Assembly (NCBI RefSeq): GCF_023156195.1
Contig: NZ_JAKUKA010000001.1
Coordinates: 2,976,001 to 3,040,000 of the forward strand
Origin: Chitinophaga sedimenti
GTDB lineage: Bacteria > Bacteroidota > Bacteroidia > Chitinophagales > Chitinophagaceae
Length of the DNA: 64,000 bases
Reading direction: 5' to 3'
Made by a program: the position numbers and the translations under genes. Positions 1 to 9,040 of the stretch are shown here, piece by piece. Within the stretch, counting starts at the first letter, position 1, and every line of letters starts with the position of its first letter. Under the pieces are notes generated by a model. It saw nothing but the letters and a program-made list of their open reading frames with translations, was not told the origin of the DNA and did no database searches.

Positions 1-328
1 TATTGGTGCCCCCGTAAATGCCCAGCGTTTCCACGCTCATGTAAGTCGTCAGTTTTTTTATCTCTTCCACCACCTGCGCTACCAGCTCGCGCGTGGGCAC
101 GAGGATGAGTACGCGGGGTGATTTATCTTTTGAAAACTCCAGCTGCCGTAGCGTAGGCAGCAGGTAAGCCAGGGTTTTACCGGTACCCGTTTGCGCAATA
201 CCGCACACGTCCTGGCCCGACATTACCACCGAAAACACCTTCTGCTGGATGGTGGTAGGCGTGGTGTAATTCAGGTCGGACAAGGCATTAAGCAGGGGCT
301 TGTTCAGGTTTAAATCTTCAAAAGTCAT
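1..328 (-). CDS. DEAD-box RNA helicase, N-terminal 109 residues (cut by window edge)
   Basis: The reading frame starts at the ATG complementary to 326-328 and runs off the left edge. Residues 1-30 form a typical Q-motif region ending in PTTIQ (24-28). Motif I is AQTGTGKT at 45-52 and motif Ia is PTRELV near residue 80, so this is an ATP-dependent DEAD-box RNA helicase of the RhlE/CsdA type. Helicase motifs II-VI lie outside the window. It acts on structured RNA, usually in ribosome assembly or mRNA decay. The DinB gene lies 34 bases upstream on the same strand, so the two may be co-transcribed. Exact subfamily cannot be decided from the N-terminus alone. Confidence 0.93.
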   Translation of the reverse strand, partial: MTFEDLNLNKPLLNALSDLNYTTPTTIQQKVFSVVMSGQDVCGIAQTGTGKTLAYLLPTLRQLEFSKDKSPRVLILVPTRELVAQVVEEIKKLTTYMSVETLGIYGGTN

Positions 329-362
329 ATTACAGATAAAAAAATTGAACCGCAAAGGTAGG

Positions 363-860
363 CTATTCTTTGCTTTTCAGCACGGCTACGGTCACGAGGA
401 GCTGTCCCGTGTGCCGCATCGTATGCTCCGCCGCATGAAACAGCAGCCCGATCAGCGTAGAAGGCACCAGCTTCCGCCCTACCCCTCTTACTTCCGTAAG
501 TTCGGCCTCGTTCGTAGCTTTAATTGATCAATGCAGCGGTCTACCTGCCAGCTGAAACGCTCCATTAGCGTGGCTGTGGTGAGGTCTTTGTGCACGATGG
601 ATTCCTGCTCGGTATTCGATCTGCTCCGGGCTCAGGGCCTCCTCGCGGGCGTAGGTAAAAAGCCGGTCGAGCACACCGGACAGGTGCTGCAGGTGAAATG
701 CCGGAGAGGCAACGCCTGCAGGGCGTTCCCAGAGCCAGGCGTCGTGAAAGCCGGCCGTCATCGCTGTAATTTCTTCCCGCGCCTGCAACAGGGCGTGTGC
801 TACGGGCTGCAATAACGGCGGCACATCCGCCACCGGCCCTCGCTGCCATACTTCTGCCAT
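363..860 (-). CDS. DinB-family protein (two frameshifts)
   Basis: A 166-codon gene starting at the ATG complementary to 858-860. The N-terminal half (MAEVWQRG..., then HLQHLSGVLDRLFTY) and the C-terminal half (LLFHAAEHTMRHTGQ, then LLVTVAVLKSKE and a stop at 363) lie in the same frame, while the middle (ESIVHKDLTTATLMERF, WQVDRCIDQL) is displaced by one frame, so two compensating indels are needed near 617 and 520. The one at 520 is a missing A in an A run. HLxHLxGxxDR and HxAxHxxRHxGQ supply the metal-binding histidines of the DinB/YfiT fold. DinB-like proteins are metal-dependent thiol-S-transferases, often using bacillithiol; the substrate here is unknown. A ytxJ gene at 36.9 kb fits bacillithiol use. 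Confidence 0.8.
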
Positions 861-942
861 ATCTTTTTTATTTAAAATTACGAATGCCAGCTTTTTTATC
901 ACTTTTGCCGACTATTTTTTAAAGATTGGCCATAGTAAAGCA

Positions 943-1197
943 ATGAGTGCGATAACCATTAAGAAGTTCAGTAAACCGTTCATGATCGGCGATGCGGAAG
1001 TGCAGTTCGAATTTTTCCCCATGAACGTCCGCATCCGGGAATTATACCAGGTATACGCCATTCACGGCGACAAGAAATTACGCTTCCACATGCAGATCAA
1101 CGACGAAGGCACGTTCAGGATCATGGACAAAGCCCGCATTCCGCCCACCTTCCTCGCGCTGGAAAGCGAATTTTCGGCAGCGATCCTCGCCAGCTGA
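943..1197 (+). CDS. Small conserved hypothetical protein (84 aa)
   Basis: An intact 84-residue frame beginning MSAITIKKFSKPFM and ending 16 bases before the pirin gene's most upstream possible ATG. It has no signal peptide, no membrane segment and no cysteine. Alternating beta-strand-like stretches (VQFEFFPM, LRFHMQIN, GTFRIMD) suggest a small soluble beta-rich protein. Codon use matches the neighbours and the frame is clean despite the indel-rich surroundings, which supports it being real. I do not recognise a family. Proximity suggests co-transcription with the pirin gene downstream. Confidence 0.7.
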   Translation: MSAITIKKFSKPFMIGDAEVQFEFFPMNVRIRELYQVYAIHGDKKLRFHMQINDEGTFRIMDKARIPPTFLALESEFSAAILAS

Positions 1198-1228
1198 TCC
1201 TCCTTTGTAAATATTGTATCTTAGCAAG

Positions 1229-2110
1229 ATGTCGAATATTGAACTGATCATCGAAGAACGCGCACGCGATATCGGAAATTTCATGGTCGGGCGCCTGCTG
1301 CCTTTCCGCGAAAAGAAGATGGTAGGTCCTTTTGTGTTTATCGACCATATGGGGCCGGTAAATATGAATGACCACCAGAACGTGGACATCGGCCCGCACC
1401 CGCACATTGGCCTGTCGACCCTCACCTTCCTGTTCGAGGGCAGCATTATGCACAAAGACAGCCTGGGCACCTCCGTGGAAATTAAACCCGGACAGGTAAA
1501 CTGGATGACCGCTGGCAGCGGCATCGTACATAGCGAACGTACGCCGGATTACCTGCGCCACAGCGATAAACAGATGCATGGCCTCCAGATATGGGTTGCA
1601 CTGCCGAAAGAACTGGAGCAAATGGATCCGTCCTTTGCACACATCGAAGCGGCCGAGCTGCCTGCCTGGCAACAGGACGGCGTCAACATAAAACTCATTG
1701 CGGGGGAAGCCTTTGGTAAAAAATCGCCGGTACCTGTATATAGCAAACTATTTTTCCTGGAGCTGAAAAGCGACAGCGAACAAACGGTGAACATCGGTCC
1801 GCACCTGTATGGCGAATGGGGAATGTACATCTTAGAAGGAAACGTGGAAAGCGAAGGCAATATATTTGGCACTAAGCAACTGTTAGTGGCTAAACCCGAA
1901 GTATTCTGCGCCTTTAAAATGCAGGCCGGAACAACCATCTATATCGTAGGCGGCGAACCGTTCCCGGAGCGGCGTTACATCGACTGGAACTTTGTGGCCA
2001 CGAGCAAAGAGCTGATCGAAGCGGCGAAACAAAAATGGCGGGACCAGTCGTTTGCACCGGTACCCGGCGAACATGGATTTATACCTTTACCTGAACTCAA
2101 AAAACAATAA
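1229..2110 (+). CDS. Pirin family protein
   Basis: An intact frame of 293 residues. I chose the ATG at 1229 (MSNIELIIEERARDIG) over an in-frame ATG at 1214 because family members start at this position. The N-terminal cupin carries the metal-binding signature PHPHIGLSTLTFLFEG and then GSGIVHSERTP, which provide the two early histidines, the later histidine and a glutamate of pirins. The second cupin half (residues about 170-290) is present, with the conserved ending ...PVPGEHGFIPLPE. Pirins are Fe-binding bicupins; some are quercetin 2,3-dioxygenases and others act as redox-dependent regulators. Which applies here cannot be told. The GNAT gene follows after two bases. Confidence 0.93.
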   Translation: MSNIELIIEERARDIGNFMVGRLLPFREKKMVGPFVFIDHMGPVNMNDHQNVDIGPHPHIGLSTLTFLFEGSIMHKDSLGTSVEIKPGQVNWMTAGSGIVHSERTPDYLRHSDKQMHGLQIWVALPKELEQMDPSFAHIEAAELPAWQQDGVNIKLIAGEAFGKKSPVPVYSKLFFLELKSDSEQTVNIGPHLYGEWGMYILEGNVESEGNIFGTKQLLVAKPEVFCAFKMQAGTTIYIVGGEPFPERRYIDWNFVATSKELIEAAKQKWRDQSFAPVPGEHGFIPLPELKKQ

Positions 2111-2112
2111 AT

Positions 2113-2414
2113 ATGGCGACGACAGAAATCAAACATACGCAGCACCAGGGCGAACATGGCAAACGCGGCTCTTTCGATTTTTAGTAGATGGCGTGAAGAT
2201 GGCGGAGATGGCATACGTAATGGCTGGGGAACATAAAATGATTATTGAACATACGGAGGTGGATGATTCTTTAGGTGGACAGGGAATTGGGAAGCGATTG
2301 CAGACGGAACTGGTGGCTTATGTGCGGGAACATGGGATGAAGGTGTTGCCTTTGTGTCCGTTTGCGCATGCGATGTTTAAGAAGATGCCGGAGTGGCAAG
2401 ACGTGTTAGCGTAG
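2113..2414 (+). CDS. YidJ-type small GNAT acetyltransferase (one frameshift)
   Basis: The gene starts at the ATG at 2113 (MATTEIKHTQHQGEHGKRG) and its C-terminal two thirds continue in another frame. Adding one T to the T5 run at 2178-2182 joins them into FDFLVDGVKMAEMAYVMAG. The rest has the minimal GNAT core: IIEHTEVDDSLGGQGIGKRL carries the acetyl-CoA pyrophosphate loop (QGIGKRL), followed by LPLCPFAHAMFKKMPEWQDV, the hallmark ending of the short (about 100 aa) Acetyltransf_CG family. The acceptor substrate of these proteins is generally unknown. It begins 2 bases after the pirin stop, so probably the same transcript. Confidence 0.88.
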
Positions 2415-2430
2415 CCGTGTGCATATGATA

Positions 2431-2465
2431 AATCGAAAACGAGCCACTCATCAGAGCGGCTCGTT
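2431..2465 (-). terminator. Rho-independent terminator for GH92 gene
   Basis: AACGAGCC (2438-2445) pairs with GGCTCGTT (2458-2465) over a 12-base loop. Read on the minus strand the stem is followed by TTTTCGATTT. It lies 18 bases past the GH92 stop, between convergent genes, and could also slow the plus-strand transcript. Confidence 0.8.
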
Positions 2466-2482
2466 GACCTGGTTATGTTTTA

Positions 2483-4664
2483 TTATTTCCCCCAATTCTT
2501 ATTCGGCTTCGCCCCCATCTCTAACTCCAACACCCCGCCATTCATCAGCTCATCATGCGTAAAAAACGGCTTCTCCAACACCTTCCCGTTCAACTTCGCC
2601 TTCTGAATATACTTGTTAACGACAGAAGCTCCTTTCGCCACCAATTTAAACGTTTTCCCGTTCTCTAATTTAATAGACGACTCTTCGAACAACGGGCTGC
2701 CGATTGTATACACCGGCTCACCAGGTGTTACCGGGTAAAAGCCCAGCGACGAAAATACCACGAAAGCCGTCATACCGCCACCATCTTCATCACCGGGAAT
2801 GCCGAAGATGTTATCCTTATACCACACATCGAGTAAAAAGCGGATACGCTTCTGCGTTTTCCAGGGTGCACCCACATAGTTATACAGGTAGGGAATATGG
2901 AAACTTGGTTCGTTGCCCATGGAGAACTGTCCAACGTTACCGGTAGCATCGGGCAGTTTGGACCAGAACTCGTATTTGCTGCGACCCAGGCCTTCGCGAA
3001 ACAGTTGGTCCAGGTTGGCTTCCATGTTTGCGGCGCCGCCCATCAGGTCGCGCAGACCGGCGATATCGTGCTGCACCTGCCATTGGTAGGTGTAACCGTT
3101 GTTTTCGTCATAATAATCGCGTGCGCCCATGCCACCATCCCATTTCGGATCAATGGGCACCCAGTTGCCCTTATCATCTTTGGGCATGAACATTTTGAAC
3201 TTCGGATCGTAGAGATTTTTATAATTCAGCGCGCGCTGTGCGAAACGTTTTGCATCTGCCTCTTTTCCTAAAGTAGATGCGAGTTGGCCTACCGCCCAGT
3301 CGTCGTAAGCCCCACCGAGCGTTACGGCAACGGCTGGCGTTTTTCCCAGCTGTGTACCAATTTATCGGTTTCCTGTTCTCCTTTGGCCAGCGCGGGGAAA
3401 TAGCCATTTTTGTGATAGAAGTCGTCGAGCGGACCTTTAGGGCCGTTCTTCCAGGGCAGCATCGTGGCTTTATCGGCGTTCTTTAAGGCGCCTTCGTATG
3501 CTTTTTCAATGTCGAAATCCTTTACCCCTTTGCGGTATGCGTCCAGGAACGAGATGCTCGAATGAAAACCGTTCATGCAGGCATGATCGCCGTAAACGAG
3601 CGGAAACGTAGGTACCCAGCCGCTTTGCTCATACATCAGCACATAGGATTGCATCATATCTGCTTCCTGTTGCGGGTGCAAAATCGTTCGCAGCGGGTGA
3701 TGGGCGAGATACGTATCCCAGCTCCAGTCATCCACATAAAACGGGCGTTTGGAGGTATGCACCTGTTTATCATAACCACTGTAATACTGGCCATCTTCGG
3801 TGATGTTTACCATACGTTCGTAGCACCGGTACAACGCGCTGTAAAAGCTGCGCTTCTGTGCTTCTGTACCACCTTTCACCTGTATCTGGTTAATCACTTT
3901 CGCCCAGGCGGCTTCTCCTTTCTTGGCCAGTGCGGCCGCGGTGATGCCATTACCCAGCTCCTGCTGATAGTTCTTTTTCGCCTGCTCCACGCTGATGAAG
4001 GAAACTGCGTAACGCCATTCTACTTTGGGCGCATCAAACTTCAATACCAATTTACCTTTGGAGGATGCGTCCTGCGAAGCGGGCGTTGTACTGAAAACAC
4101 CGTATACGAATACTTTCACCTCGTCGTCGCCCCGAAAAATAGTGCTGCCGCTCAGTTCTGCTCCTTTCAACATCCATTCGTTCCGGCCATTGCTGTAATC
4201 GTCGAGCAGCAGGTATTTATCTTTTGTTGATGGAAATGCAAACTGGTAGATGCCTGCTTTTTCGCCGGGGGTAAAGCCTACCGTAATCTCATCATCTACT
4301 AAAAAGGTTTCATACTGCCATGGCCGGAGGACTTCCGGTCATGATCATAGGTCATCCTTTTGCGGAAGGCATCGGCCGTTAAGGAGGGTTTCATCGAAAA
4401 CGCTTCGCCCTGGCGGTGCGACACGACCAGCATAGGGAAACTGCTAATCTGATCGTCGATATAACTGGCCCTGATGGGATACATGCGCATCACCTGGTTA
4501 GGTAGCTGGACCGTGGGCCGCGTGGGCTCCAGCAGCTGACCTACGTTACCGATACGCGTATCAACATAAGAAAGAAAATTCGGGGCCTGCTGCGCAAAGC
4601 TCACTGCTGCCGGAGCACACAGCGTTGCCGCAAGGCCCATCCACTTTAAACTGTTCTTGATCAT
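2483..4664 (-). CDS. GH92 family alpha-mannosidase, secreted (two frameshifts)
   Basis: About 727 codons from the ATG complementary to 4662-4664 (MIKNSLKWMGLAATLCAPAA, signal peptide with cleavage near SFAQQ). The N-terminus has NFLSYVDTRIGN, the usual opening of GH92 (VdpfIGt). The middle contains DDWSWDTYLAHHPLR; the C-terminal half has TLGGAYDDWAVGQLA and GDEDGGGMTAFVV followed by FSSLGFYPVTPG, all GH92 landmarks. Two indels break it: near 4330 (TCCTCCGGCC) and near 3333 (CCAGCCG, missing G). GH92 enzymes are Ca2+-dependent inverting exo-alpha-1,2/1,3-mannosidases that trim mannans and N-glycans. It stands alone, with no SusC/D beside it. Length matches the family, so a sequencing error is more likely than a pseudogene. 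Confidence 0.92.
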
Positions 4665-4730
4665 AAACAAATTGGTGCTTGCGCGCAAAGTACAATTCAA
4701 AAGGCAAAGCAGCTAACCGCTCACGTAAAA

Positions 4731-5461
4731 TCATGTATAGTACACCTGGCAGTTAGTGCAAAAGAAGCTACGGCGGCGGGTTTTGCCCGTATGTTTTTTG
4801 AAAAAAGGGATGTGGCAGCGGGGACAGGTTTTCTTCGTATGCGCCTGCCAGTGCTTTTTGAGGGTATTTTCCTTTTTCCAGTGAAGGAACTCGAAACTAT
4901 ATTTTACGACCTCCCGCAGCAACTCCGTTATCTTTTTCGCGGGAATCGCCCCCACCCTGCTTTCGGGGTGTATGCGGGTGCGGAATAACACTTCGTTCTT
5001 GATAATATTACCCAAACCCGAAAATATCTGCTGGTCCATTAACGCATCACAAACCAGCATATCCGGCGATGCCTTTAACTTAGCACGTGCCTGCCGTGCG
5101 TTCCAGCTGTCGCTCATGATATCCGCGCTCCAGTCGTACACTTCGTCCGGGGTTCGGTCAAGAACTTTACCTGGCAGGCATAAAAATACAGGTCACCATT
5201 GGTGAACGACAGCGATAAACGCGGTTGGGGTTTTGTTTTTTCATTGATGCTGTAGGAGCCGAACAGCAGCAGATGAATGCGCACGGTGAACTTCGGGAAA
5301 CAGATAAGGAAATGTTTGCCCCAGCTTTTAAACGCCGTTACCTTTTTCCCCCCGGATGATTTCCAGGTCGATAGACGCATTGCCACCAGCTTCCAGCACT
5401 TTTTGCCGGTAAAACCGCTGACCAGTTCTTTCAGGATGATGATGGAAGGACCTTCGGGCAT
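4731..5461 (-). CDS. Fpg/Nei-family DNA glycosylase (one frameshift)
   Basis: Starts MPEGPSIIILKELV at the ATG complementary to 5459-5461; Pro2 and Glu3 are the catalytic residues of the family. The second part, displaced by one frame near 5145, contains YDWSADIMSDSWNARQARAK, then DQQIFSGLGNIIKNEVLFRT (the helix-two-turn-helix) and a C-terminal zinc finger CPRC...CTNC with Q after it. Total about 243 residues, normal for the family. It excises oxidised bases and cleaves abasic sites in base-excision repair. The MPEGPS start is more like endonuclease VIII (Nei) than MutM (usually MPELPE), but assignment to either branch is uncertain. The upstream gene on this strand is 177 bases away behind a strong hairpin. 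Confidence 0.9.
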
Positions 5462-5597
5462 AACGGTGCAAATACAAATAGCGCGCCATCAGGGCTGGTC
5501 GATGCACGCTGGCCCGGAAGGTGGGCCTATATAAAAGGGGGCACCATGTTACAAGAAAACAACCGGGCCGGCCGGCCGATGAATTTCATACCTCAAT

Positions 5598-5639
5598 AAT
5601 TCAAAACGGGCCGCACATATCGTACGGCCCGTTTGAATT
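5598..5639 (-). terminator. Strong bidirectional terminator hairpin
   Basis: AATTCAAAACGGGCCG (5598-5613) pairs with CGGCCCGTTTGAATT (5625-5639) with one bulged A and an 11-base loop. It sits directly at the stop of the secreted-protein gene on the minus strand, and the A/T-rich outer stem provides the T-tract. It separates that gene from the DNA glycosylase. Confidence 0.85.
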
Positions 5640-6826
5640 ATTTAATATCCACCGGTATAAAAATCAGCGGCGTTGGCAGACAGGATGCGCCCGGAGGCGA
5701 ATAGGTCATCCTGATCGTTTGTTCTTCGCCATTGGCTGATGGCTTGAACACCTGCACGAGAATCGCTTCCGGCGCGGCTTTCGTTACCAGGCGGTCGCTC
5801 GGCAGTTGAATGATGCCTTCCTTGAACTTACCACCGCTTACCACCATGGTGTTGGCCATACCGCCACACCATTGACTGTTGCCGCTGCGGGCGTTCCAGG
5901 TTACCAGCGCCAGGCCTTTACCGTCGGTGCTTTTCCATTTCAGTTCTATATTATACATCACGCCATAGTTACCGGCGAGTTCCGCCACACCTTCGCTGAT
6001 GGCCGATTTACCGGTCACCCACGGATCCAGTTTACCATCGGCGACGATGATTTCTTTCACCCCATCTTTCGTGTCGTATACGTCGGTGTTGAGGATACGG
6101 TAGTTACTCACACCAAACACACCACGGCCCGCCCCGCTCTGACTTTTGCTGGGCAGCACGTTTTTAATACGCGCGTAGGCTTTGGGACCACTGGTATTAA
6201 TATCTGTCTGCAATACATTGATCTCGCCCGGCTGGTCGATCACGAATTCGTAAAAACCATGCACGAGCTCATCATATTTCACAATTGCCTTTTCAAATTT
6301 ATCATCGATCGCCACTACTTCTCCCGGCTTAATGCTGCGGATTACGTTCGAAGGTTTGGACGCGAAGAAGTCGGCCAACCCTTGTTTTCCGCAGAGGTAA
6401 TAATTGGTACTCGGCTTCTGCGAAGAATAACGCAGCATGCGCAGGTGCATTACCCCGGTACCCGTATTTTTGATCACGGCAGTAATGCGCCGGTCGATTT
6501 TAGCCGGCTCTTTTACACCATTTACATTGTACACGTAAAGCCGCACGGCGCCGGGTTGCACCGCTTCCTGCAGGGCAATGGCTTCCGGTACGCGGATGTA
6601 CTCAGGATCATCGGAAATTACGTGTTGCGGGCCAGCCATCGGCACTTTCACGTAATCGATGTTCGGGATCTTTTCCGTTAAAAAACCCGGCAATTCTACA
6701 ATAGTGCCCTGTTTGGCGGCGAGCAGCGCGCGTACCTGTTCCGGCTTCAGTTCGGGCTTTCACCGGCATAACAGCGGCGGCCAGGCAGCACGAAATCAGG
6801 AGCGGTTTCCATTTTGGTTGTTTCAT
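5638..6826 (-). CDS. Secreted protein of unknown function (one frameshift)
   Basis: Starts at the ATG complementary to 6824-6826 with a signal peptide (MKQPKWKPLLISCCLAAAVM, then PVKA). After a single indel near 6762 the other frame gives LKPEQVRALLAAKQGTIVEL, then PGFLTEKIPNIDYVKVPMAG, and runs intact to the stop at 5638, about 396 residues in all. Mature protein is beta-rich with a Gly/Asn-rich centre (GNYGVMYNIELKWKSTDGKG, then LALVTWNARSGNSQWCGGM). I see no enzyme motif and do not recognise the family. It is probably exported to the periplasm or cell surface. It forms a single-gene unit with the terminator at 5598 and an AT-rich upstream region to 6964 that is divergent with a GNAT gene. 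Confidence 0.8.
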
Positions 6827-6964
6827 GAGCTTTTTTAATGCGTTTAGTCGGCAATGACGTGGATGCCAGATATAATCTTGAATGCATCAAACTTAATAAT
6901 ATTTTTTATTAATTAGATAATTGTTTTGAAATTATTTTTTCAACTTTTCCGCTACATTCGTTTT

Positions 6965-7414
6965 ATGTTGATTCGCCCCGCTACCCTTTACGACATTTCC
7001 GCGCTCCATGATGTGCGTTGCGCCGTACAGGAGAACCGCCTGAATACGCCTTCGCTCGTCACCCCGGAACATTATACACGTTACCTGACATGGGCCGGCA
7101 AAGGCTGGCTTTGCGAAGTAGAAGGTCGGGTAGCCGGGTTTGCGATCGTAGCAACGGGCGAAAGTATGGTTTGGGCCATGTTCGTGCACCCAGATGCAGC
7201 GGGGAAAGGGATCGGGCGGCGGTTACAGGCAACAATGCTCGACTGGTACTTTGCGGAGAATGAAGGGCCGTTATGGCTCAGTACGGCAGCCGGAACACGG
7301 GCGGAGCGGTTTTACGTCGACTCCGGCTGGCGGATGGATGGGTTTACTCCCCAGGGTGAAATCCGGTTTGAAATGTCCGCCAAGAGTTGGCGACAGGTGC
7401 GGCGGGAGTGGTGA
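6965..7414 (+). CDS. GNAT family N-acetyltransferase
   Basis: Intact frame of 149 residues from the ATG at 6965 (MLIRPATLYDISALHDVR), preferred to an in-frame ATG at 6926 because GNATs begin with this IRPAT strand. The acetyl-CoA site is FVHPDAAGKGIGRRLQATML (motif A, Q/RxxGxG/A), followed by WLSTAAGTRAERFYVDSGWR (motif B with the common FYxxxGW turn). The acceptor is not predictable. The stop is followed after 12 bases by an 11-bp tandem repeat array. Confidence 0.88.
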   Translation: MLIRPATLYDISALHDVRCAVQENRLNTPSLVTPEHYTRYLTWAGKGWLCEVEGRVAGFAIVATGESMVWAMFVHPDAAGKGIGRRLQATMLDWYFAENEGPLWLSTAAGTRAERFYVDSGWRMDGFTPQGEIRFEMSAKSWRQVRREW

Positions 7415-7426
7415 GAAATACCGGGG

Positions 7427-7470
7427 TAATTCTACTGTAATTCTACTATAATTCTACTATAAGTCCTATA
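7427..7470. repeat. 11-bp tandem repeat, about four units
   Basis: Units TAATTCTACTG (7427-7437), TAATTCTACTA (7438-7448), TAATTCTACTA (7449-7459) and a degenerate TAAGTCCTATA (7460-7470). It lies in the gap between convergent GNAT and YdeI-family genes. The 11-bp period is about one DNA helical turn. A second array with the same period but a different unit occurs at 44528. Confidence 0.85.
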
Positions 7471-7529
7471 CGAGTTCACGACGAGGGCAGTCCGAGGACC
7501 CGATATATCTATGACGAGTCCCCAATAAG

Positions 7530-8088
7530 CTAAACCATCCTTCGCTCCCGTTCGCACTCCCCATCACCTTCTCCAACCTGCTCAACTGTGTAACCTCCTG
7601 TTTTGCGCCCATCACCCAGTGTACCAACCGTTTCTTATACGACGGTGGTGTCGTTTGCCAGTACGCCCAGGCCTTTTTGTTCGCTTTAAACCGCTTCTCG
7701 TAGGCGGGCTTCAGCGCTTCGGGCTCCTGTTGCTCGTGGGAGTAAACGCGCGACTTCGCCTCCGTGCGGTGCGCAAAAGCCGCCAGGCCCGCCGGGGTCA
7801 TACGGCCCTGCTCCTGCAGCTCCGCCATCTTTTGATATTCACGTCGCTCCAGATGCTGGTGGATTTACGCGGGGTAAAACGGATCGTGTAGCTTTCTTCG
7901 CCCATTGACTTGCGTACCCCATCGATCCAGCCGAAACAAAGCGCCTCTTCCACCGATTCGGCCCAGGTCATGCTGGGCTTGCCGGTGGCGGTTTTATAAA
8001 AACCTACTAATAATTCGGTTTCCTTACGGTGATACGTTTGCAGCCATTTCCGGAACTCGGCCGGGTGCTTGAAAAAAACAGGTTCCAT
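7530..8088 (-). CDS. YdeI/OmpD-associated family protein (two frameshifts)
   Basis: Starts MEPVFFKHPAEFRKWLQTYH (8088). ELLVGFYKTATGKPSMTWAE and EEALCFGWIDGVRKS are the hallmarks of the YdeI (DUF1801-related bacteriocin-protection) family. One missing A near 7828 (SDVNIKKMAEL) and one missing G near 7552 restore a chain ending SANGERRMV, with the stop at 7530-7532. Without the second correction the frame runs on into the tandem repeat at 7466, giving an untypical tail. About 186 residues, as expected. Some family members are linked to stress or bacteriocin resistance, but the biochemical role is unknown. Confidence 0.85.
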
Positions 8089-8286
8089 GATCTGATCGAG
8101 GGTGGCTTCAAAAATAATTAAAAATCGGGCATGGCCCTAAAGCCTTTACCCTACTGCATTTCTATCAAACTAAAAGAGAATCAGCGGGATAGCCGCAGCC
8201 GTTATTATTATTTTTTTAAACATTTGTTTCCAGTAATGACATTAATTTTTATCTTTATATGAAATTAAAGCAGAGTCACCTATCCT

Positions 8287-8712
8287 ATGAGGCCGTTCAT
8301 TTTAGCTATCACGGTAGCTATTCTTCAGTTTATTGTTTTGTCCGCAAGCGGGCAGAATAATGCTGCGCCTCCCGCTCCCAAACCAAAGAACGACGAATTT
8401 GTCATGAAAAGCGGTTCCATTCTCGGGTTCCGGCAGATCAACATGAGCATGGGTGAAGTGGGTTTCGAAGTAATGGTCACCTGTGCCGATAAGACGGGCG
8501 CCGGCCGATTGGAGTTCCGCATCGATCATGCCCGGGGAAAAAAGATAGGCACACTCGATATTCCATACACAGCCGATACAGTATATTCCGCAAAGTTAGT
8601 AGGGCACCTGCCTCACGCGAACGGGGTACACGACCTTTACCTGATCGCCAGGGGAAGCAGTGAATTCAGCATCAGTGCGTTCGGTTTTATCAGGAATTAC
8701 TGGTACAAATAG
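8287..8712 (+). CDS. Secreted CBM6-like carbohydrate-binding protein
   Basis: Intact 141-residue frame with a signal peptide (MRPFILAITVAILQFIVLSA, cleavage near SGQ) and a short Pro/Lys linker. The body resembles a family 6 carbohydrate-binding module: GRLEFRIDHARGKKIGTLDI, then GVHDLYLIARGSSEFSISAF, matching the usual pattern of a beta-sandwich ending in G-HDLYL-F-G. It has no catalytic domain, so it is a stand-alone binding protein. It lies beyond the end of the beta-glucan locus on the opposite strand, and may bind polysaccharide for it, but this is inference. Confidence 0.72.
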   Translation: MRPFILAITVAILQFIVLSASGQNNAAPPAPKPKNDEFVMKSGSILGFRQINMSMGEVGFEVMVTCADKTGAGRLEFRIDHARGKKIGTLDIPYTADTVYSAKLVGHLPHANGVHDLYLIARGSSEFSISAFGFIRNYWYK

Positions 8713-8794
8713 GAAGGAGTTATCCACACAATTCCCTACCTGGCATATTTATACACATTGATAAATTTAACACGCGATAAATAATTTATATATC

Positions 8795-8913
8795 TATCTT
8801 AGCTTTCGTCAACCGGTACGGTTCGACGGACATTAATAATGTGACGCGAAAAAATTATAATAGCAAATAGAAGTTCAGATGTAATAAGCCAGTGGTTCCC
8901 CACTGGTTTTTTT
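8795..8913 (+). ncRNA. Candidate structured small RNA
   Basis: The 328-base gap between the CBM6-like gene and the GH30 gene holds three consecutive hairpins on the plus strand. Hairpin 1 pairs CGTCAACCG (8807-8815) with CGGTT-C-GACG (8819-8828), loop GTA and one bulged C. Hairpin 2 pairs ACATT (8830-8834) with AATGT (8838-8842). Hairpin 3 is a textbook terminator at 8889-8913. There is no open reading frame of note. TATCTTAG at 8795-8802 is one mismatch from the TAnnTTTG box but has no good upstream TTG. The RNA could instead be the 3' untranslated end of the CBM6-like transcript. Confidence 0.4.
8889..8913 (+). terminator. Rho-independent terminator
   Basis: CCAGTGG (8889-8895), loop TTCC, CCACTGG (8900-8906), then seven T (8907-8913). 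It faces the plus strand, ending either the CBM6-like transcript or a small RNA. Confidence 0.9.
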
Positions 8914-8931
8914 ATGCAACGTTCAGCGCAC

Positions 8932-8962
8932 AAAAAGGCCAGCGGAGTACCCGCCGGCCTTT
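8932..8962 (-). terminator. Terminator of the beta-glucan locus
   Basis: AAAGGCCAGCGG pairs with CCGCCGGCCTTT, with a short loop and small mismatches; on the minus strand it is followed by TTTTT from the A run at 8932. It lies about 80 bases beyond the GH30 stop, at the end of the sigma-to-GH30 gene series. Confidence 0.75.
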
Positions 8963-9040
8963 CCTTTTAAAAGTACGGAGCAGGTACAAAACCACCCCGG
9001 CGTTAATTCCACGAACAGGAACAGACCTGTTGTTTTTGTA

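Noticed and set aside
2483..4664. GH92 as a pseudogene
   Set aside because: Length and all landmarks are preserved and only two one-base shifts occur, as in essential genes nearby.
7427..7470. CRISPR-like array
   Set aside because: Units are 11 bp without spacers and no cas genes are near.
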